Shown piece by piece: positions 59,462-64,000 of a stretch of 64,000 bases of DNA. Source of the DNA: Dromiciops gliroides. Its lineage: Eukaryota; Chordata; Mammalia; Microbiotheria; Microbiotheriidae. The position numbers and the translations under genes were made by a program. The notes below the pieces were generated by a model, which made no database searches, had not been told where the DNA came from, and saw only the letters and a list, made by a program, of their open reading frames with translations. Within the stretch, counting starts at the first letter, position 1, and each line of letters opens with the position of its first letter. The stretch covers positions 460,034,330 to 460,098,329 of the forward strand of contig NC_057861.1 of the NCBI RefSeq assembly GCF_019393635.1, given 5' to 3'.

Positions 59462-59735
59462 AATTAATTAGCACTTATTAAGGACCATATGCCAGGCACT
59501 ATGCTAAGCACTTTGCAAATATTATCTCATATTTTATCCTCAAAACAACTCTGGGCATTAGGAAATATTTATTATCCTCATTTTACAGTTCGGCAAATTG
59601 AGTCAGACAAAGGTTAAGTGACTTACCCAAGGTCACATAATTGTCTGAGTAAGTGTCTGAGGCTGAATTTGAACTCGAGTCTTCCTCACTCTAAGTCCAG
59701 GGCTCTATCTACTGCATCACCTTTTCATCCCATTT
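59462..59735 (-). repeat. MIR, minus, nearly full length
   Basis: gccaggcactatgctaagca, cctcattttacagttcggca, ggttaagtgacttacccaag, gctctatctactgcatcacc. Confidence 0.75.
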
Positions 59736-60119
59736 CCTCTTCATTTTTCTGACAGGGCTTAAATCATTGTCTCTTAATCATGATATTAATTCTTTTCTCT
59801 TACCTTCTACAGGAATTCTCACTACTCCATGAATGGAGGTAGGTGGGGAAAGGAGCATGACATTTCTCAGAGGCTTTCTAGTCATTTAGCACATTTGTGA
59901 CTAAACATCTTTATAAAGACCTACAAGGGCTTATTCAGCTAATGTGGACTGAAGGAAAAGCCAATGCAACTTCCCAGGGCCCATCTGTGAGAAGGATCTC
60001 CCTAAGTCTGCCAGAAGTATTTCCCTCCCTTACCTCTCTAGCCCGGCCTCACCTCCCAATTAAAAGGAATCCAATATGGCATTATTCTGCTTATGGTATT
60101 GAACTCTTAAGTCAGACAT
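59736..60119. other. Unassigned part of PCSK1 intron 9
   Basis: No repeat or exon recognised. The frame open at 59897-60121 has no recognisable domain. Confidence 0.45.
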
Positions 60120-60900
60120 AAAGGGGAGAAAGTTGGGATGCTTGGGTCCCAGTATTGGCTCTGCTATTTACTAGATATGTACATTTTTCTGAGCCTCAGT
60201 GGGGAAATCTCTGTAGTACCTACTTCACAGAGTTATCATAAGGAAAGTGTTTTTGAAACTATAAGATTCCATAGAAATATAAACAATTGGTATAGGTCAT
60301 GGTAGAGGCCCAGCTTTCTGGAAAGCCCTCTTGAATATGAAAACAATCTGTCTGTTGCTACTGTGGCTGATGCCAAAGCAGCAGATGGATGTTTTCCTAG
60401 CCACAGGGTAGCTCCCTCCTTGTCCTTGCTGATTGTTCTAAAGACAATAAGGTATCTTTGTTGTAACAGTGCATGGGAGGAATGGGCCTCTTCCTTTATC
60501 TTAAGTTGCTCCAGGAGCCAAGTGCCCAGGCTAGATGCTAATATGGAAGGACTTCCTCAGAAAAGGCCCTCTTGACAGGTCAGCTTGGCCCCTTTTATTG
60601 AAGCAATTACTCCAACCATGTCTGAAACTTTTCTCTAGCTCTCTCTCGGGTGTTTGGCCATATCCATCAGGAAATGTAAGACCAAGACCAAGGAGAGGTC
60701 AACTAATCTCTGTCCTCACATTAAATCAAGCTGCAAACACTTACTAGCTGTGTGACCCTAGGCAAGTCACTTTCAGCCTCATTTTCCTTGTCTGTAAAAT
60801 GGGAATCATAATGACATCTAGCTTACAGGGCTATTGGGATAACAATAATATTTTTAAAGCATCCTGCAGATGTTAAAGCACTAACTACTACTATTAGTCC
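60120..60900 (+). repeat. Two MIR copies, plus (60120-60295 and 60735-60900)
   Basis: First: gttgggatgcttgggtccca ... ctgagcctcagtggggaaat. Second: cttactagctgtgtgaccct ... cattttccttgtctgtaaaa ... gggctattgggataac. The DNA between them (60296-60734) is unassigned. Confidence 0.6.
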
Positions 60901-63825
<2,925 letters not shown>

Positions 63826-64000
63826 CACTAAAACAGGAATTCTTAACTTTCTTTGTATCAGGGACCCCTTAAGTTCTGAACCTTCTTTGTATCAGGGACC
63901 CCTTTTCAGAATAATGTTTTCAAATGCACAAAATGAAATACATAGGATTATGAAAGAAACCCAGTTATGGAGAATTATAATTACAAAAATATATTTTGAA
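63826..64000 (+). repeat. hAT-like DNA transposon fragment at window edge
   Basis: aggaattcttaactttcttt ... agaataatgttttcaaatgc ... catagg-type text, reverse of 10625-10980. A 22-bp segment (ttctttgtatcagggacccctt) occurs twice, at about 63849 and 63883. The window ends inside it. Confidence 0.5.

Overview
The window is nuclear DNA from a mammal and almost certainly from a marsupial. It is saturated with a tRNA-derived SINE whose 5' head (gggcagctaggtggcgcagt) and A-rich tail match the CORE-SINE families of marsupials (WSINE1/Mar1 type; name recalled, not searched). It also carries L1 and ORF1-only L1 (HAL1-type) elements, L2, MIR, CR1/L3 and hAT-like copies, and long microsatellites. I cannot resolve the species.

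One protein-coding gene is recognised: the 3' half of PCSK1 (prohormone convertase PC1/3), on the minus strand. Six exons with good splice sites and continuous phase can be read: 61881-61981, 55656-55889, 54045-54202, 50754-50887, 47408-47569 and 41195-41569 (stop codon at 41195-41197). By comparison with human they correspond to exons 9-14. They encode 387 residues, from just before the catalytic serine through the P domain to the C-terminal sorting tail. The exons with the catalytic Asp, His and oxyanion Asn lie beyond 64000. A 3' UTR of about 2.4 kb probably runs down to about 38.8 kb.

Layout. 1-38.8 kb is intergenic DNA downstream of PCSK1 with no recognisable gene. It is a patchwork of L2 (both orientations), an L1 in sense at 6.9-9.7 kb, two reverse L1 fragments end to end at 14.2-17.4 kb, an ORF1-only L1 at 26.6-29.4 kb (minus), a 5'-complete but 3'-truncated L1/HAL1 insertion at 32.8-34.0 kb, and many SINEs with clear target-site duplications. 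38.8-41.2 kb is the presumed PCSK1 3' UTR. 41.2-64 kb is PCSK1 exons and introns. Intron 13 holds a second ORF1-only L1 in antisense, intron 12 a (TTC)n array, and intron 11 a 337-nt homopurine array; both arrays grew from SINE tails.

I found no new gene system. The most interesting observations are differences in marsupial PC1/3 (a lost N-glycosylation sequon at the human N401 position and a lost dibasic pair in the C-terminal linker), a GT microsatellite beginning about 9 nt inside the exon 12 splice donor, SINE-seeded triplex-prone arrays, and an L1 copy truncated at its 3' rather than its 5' end.
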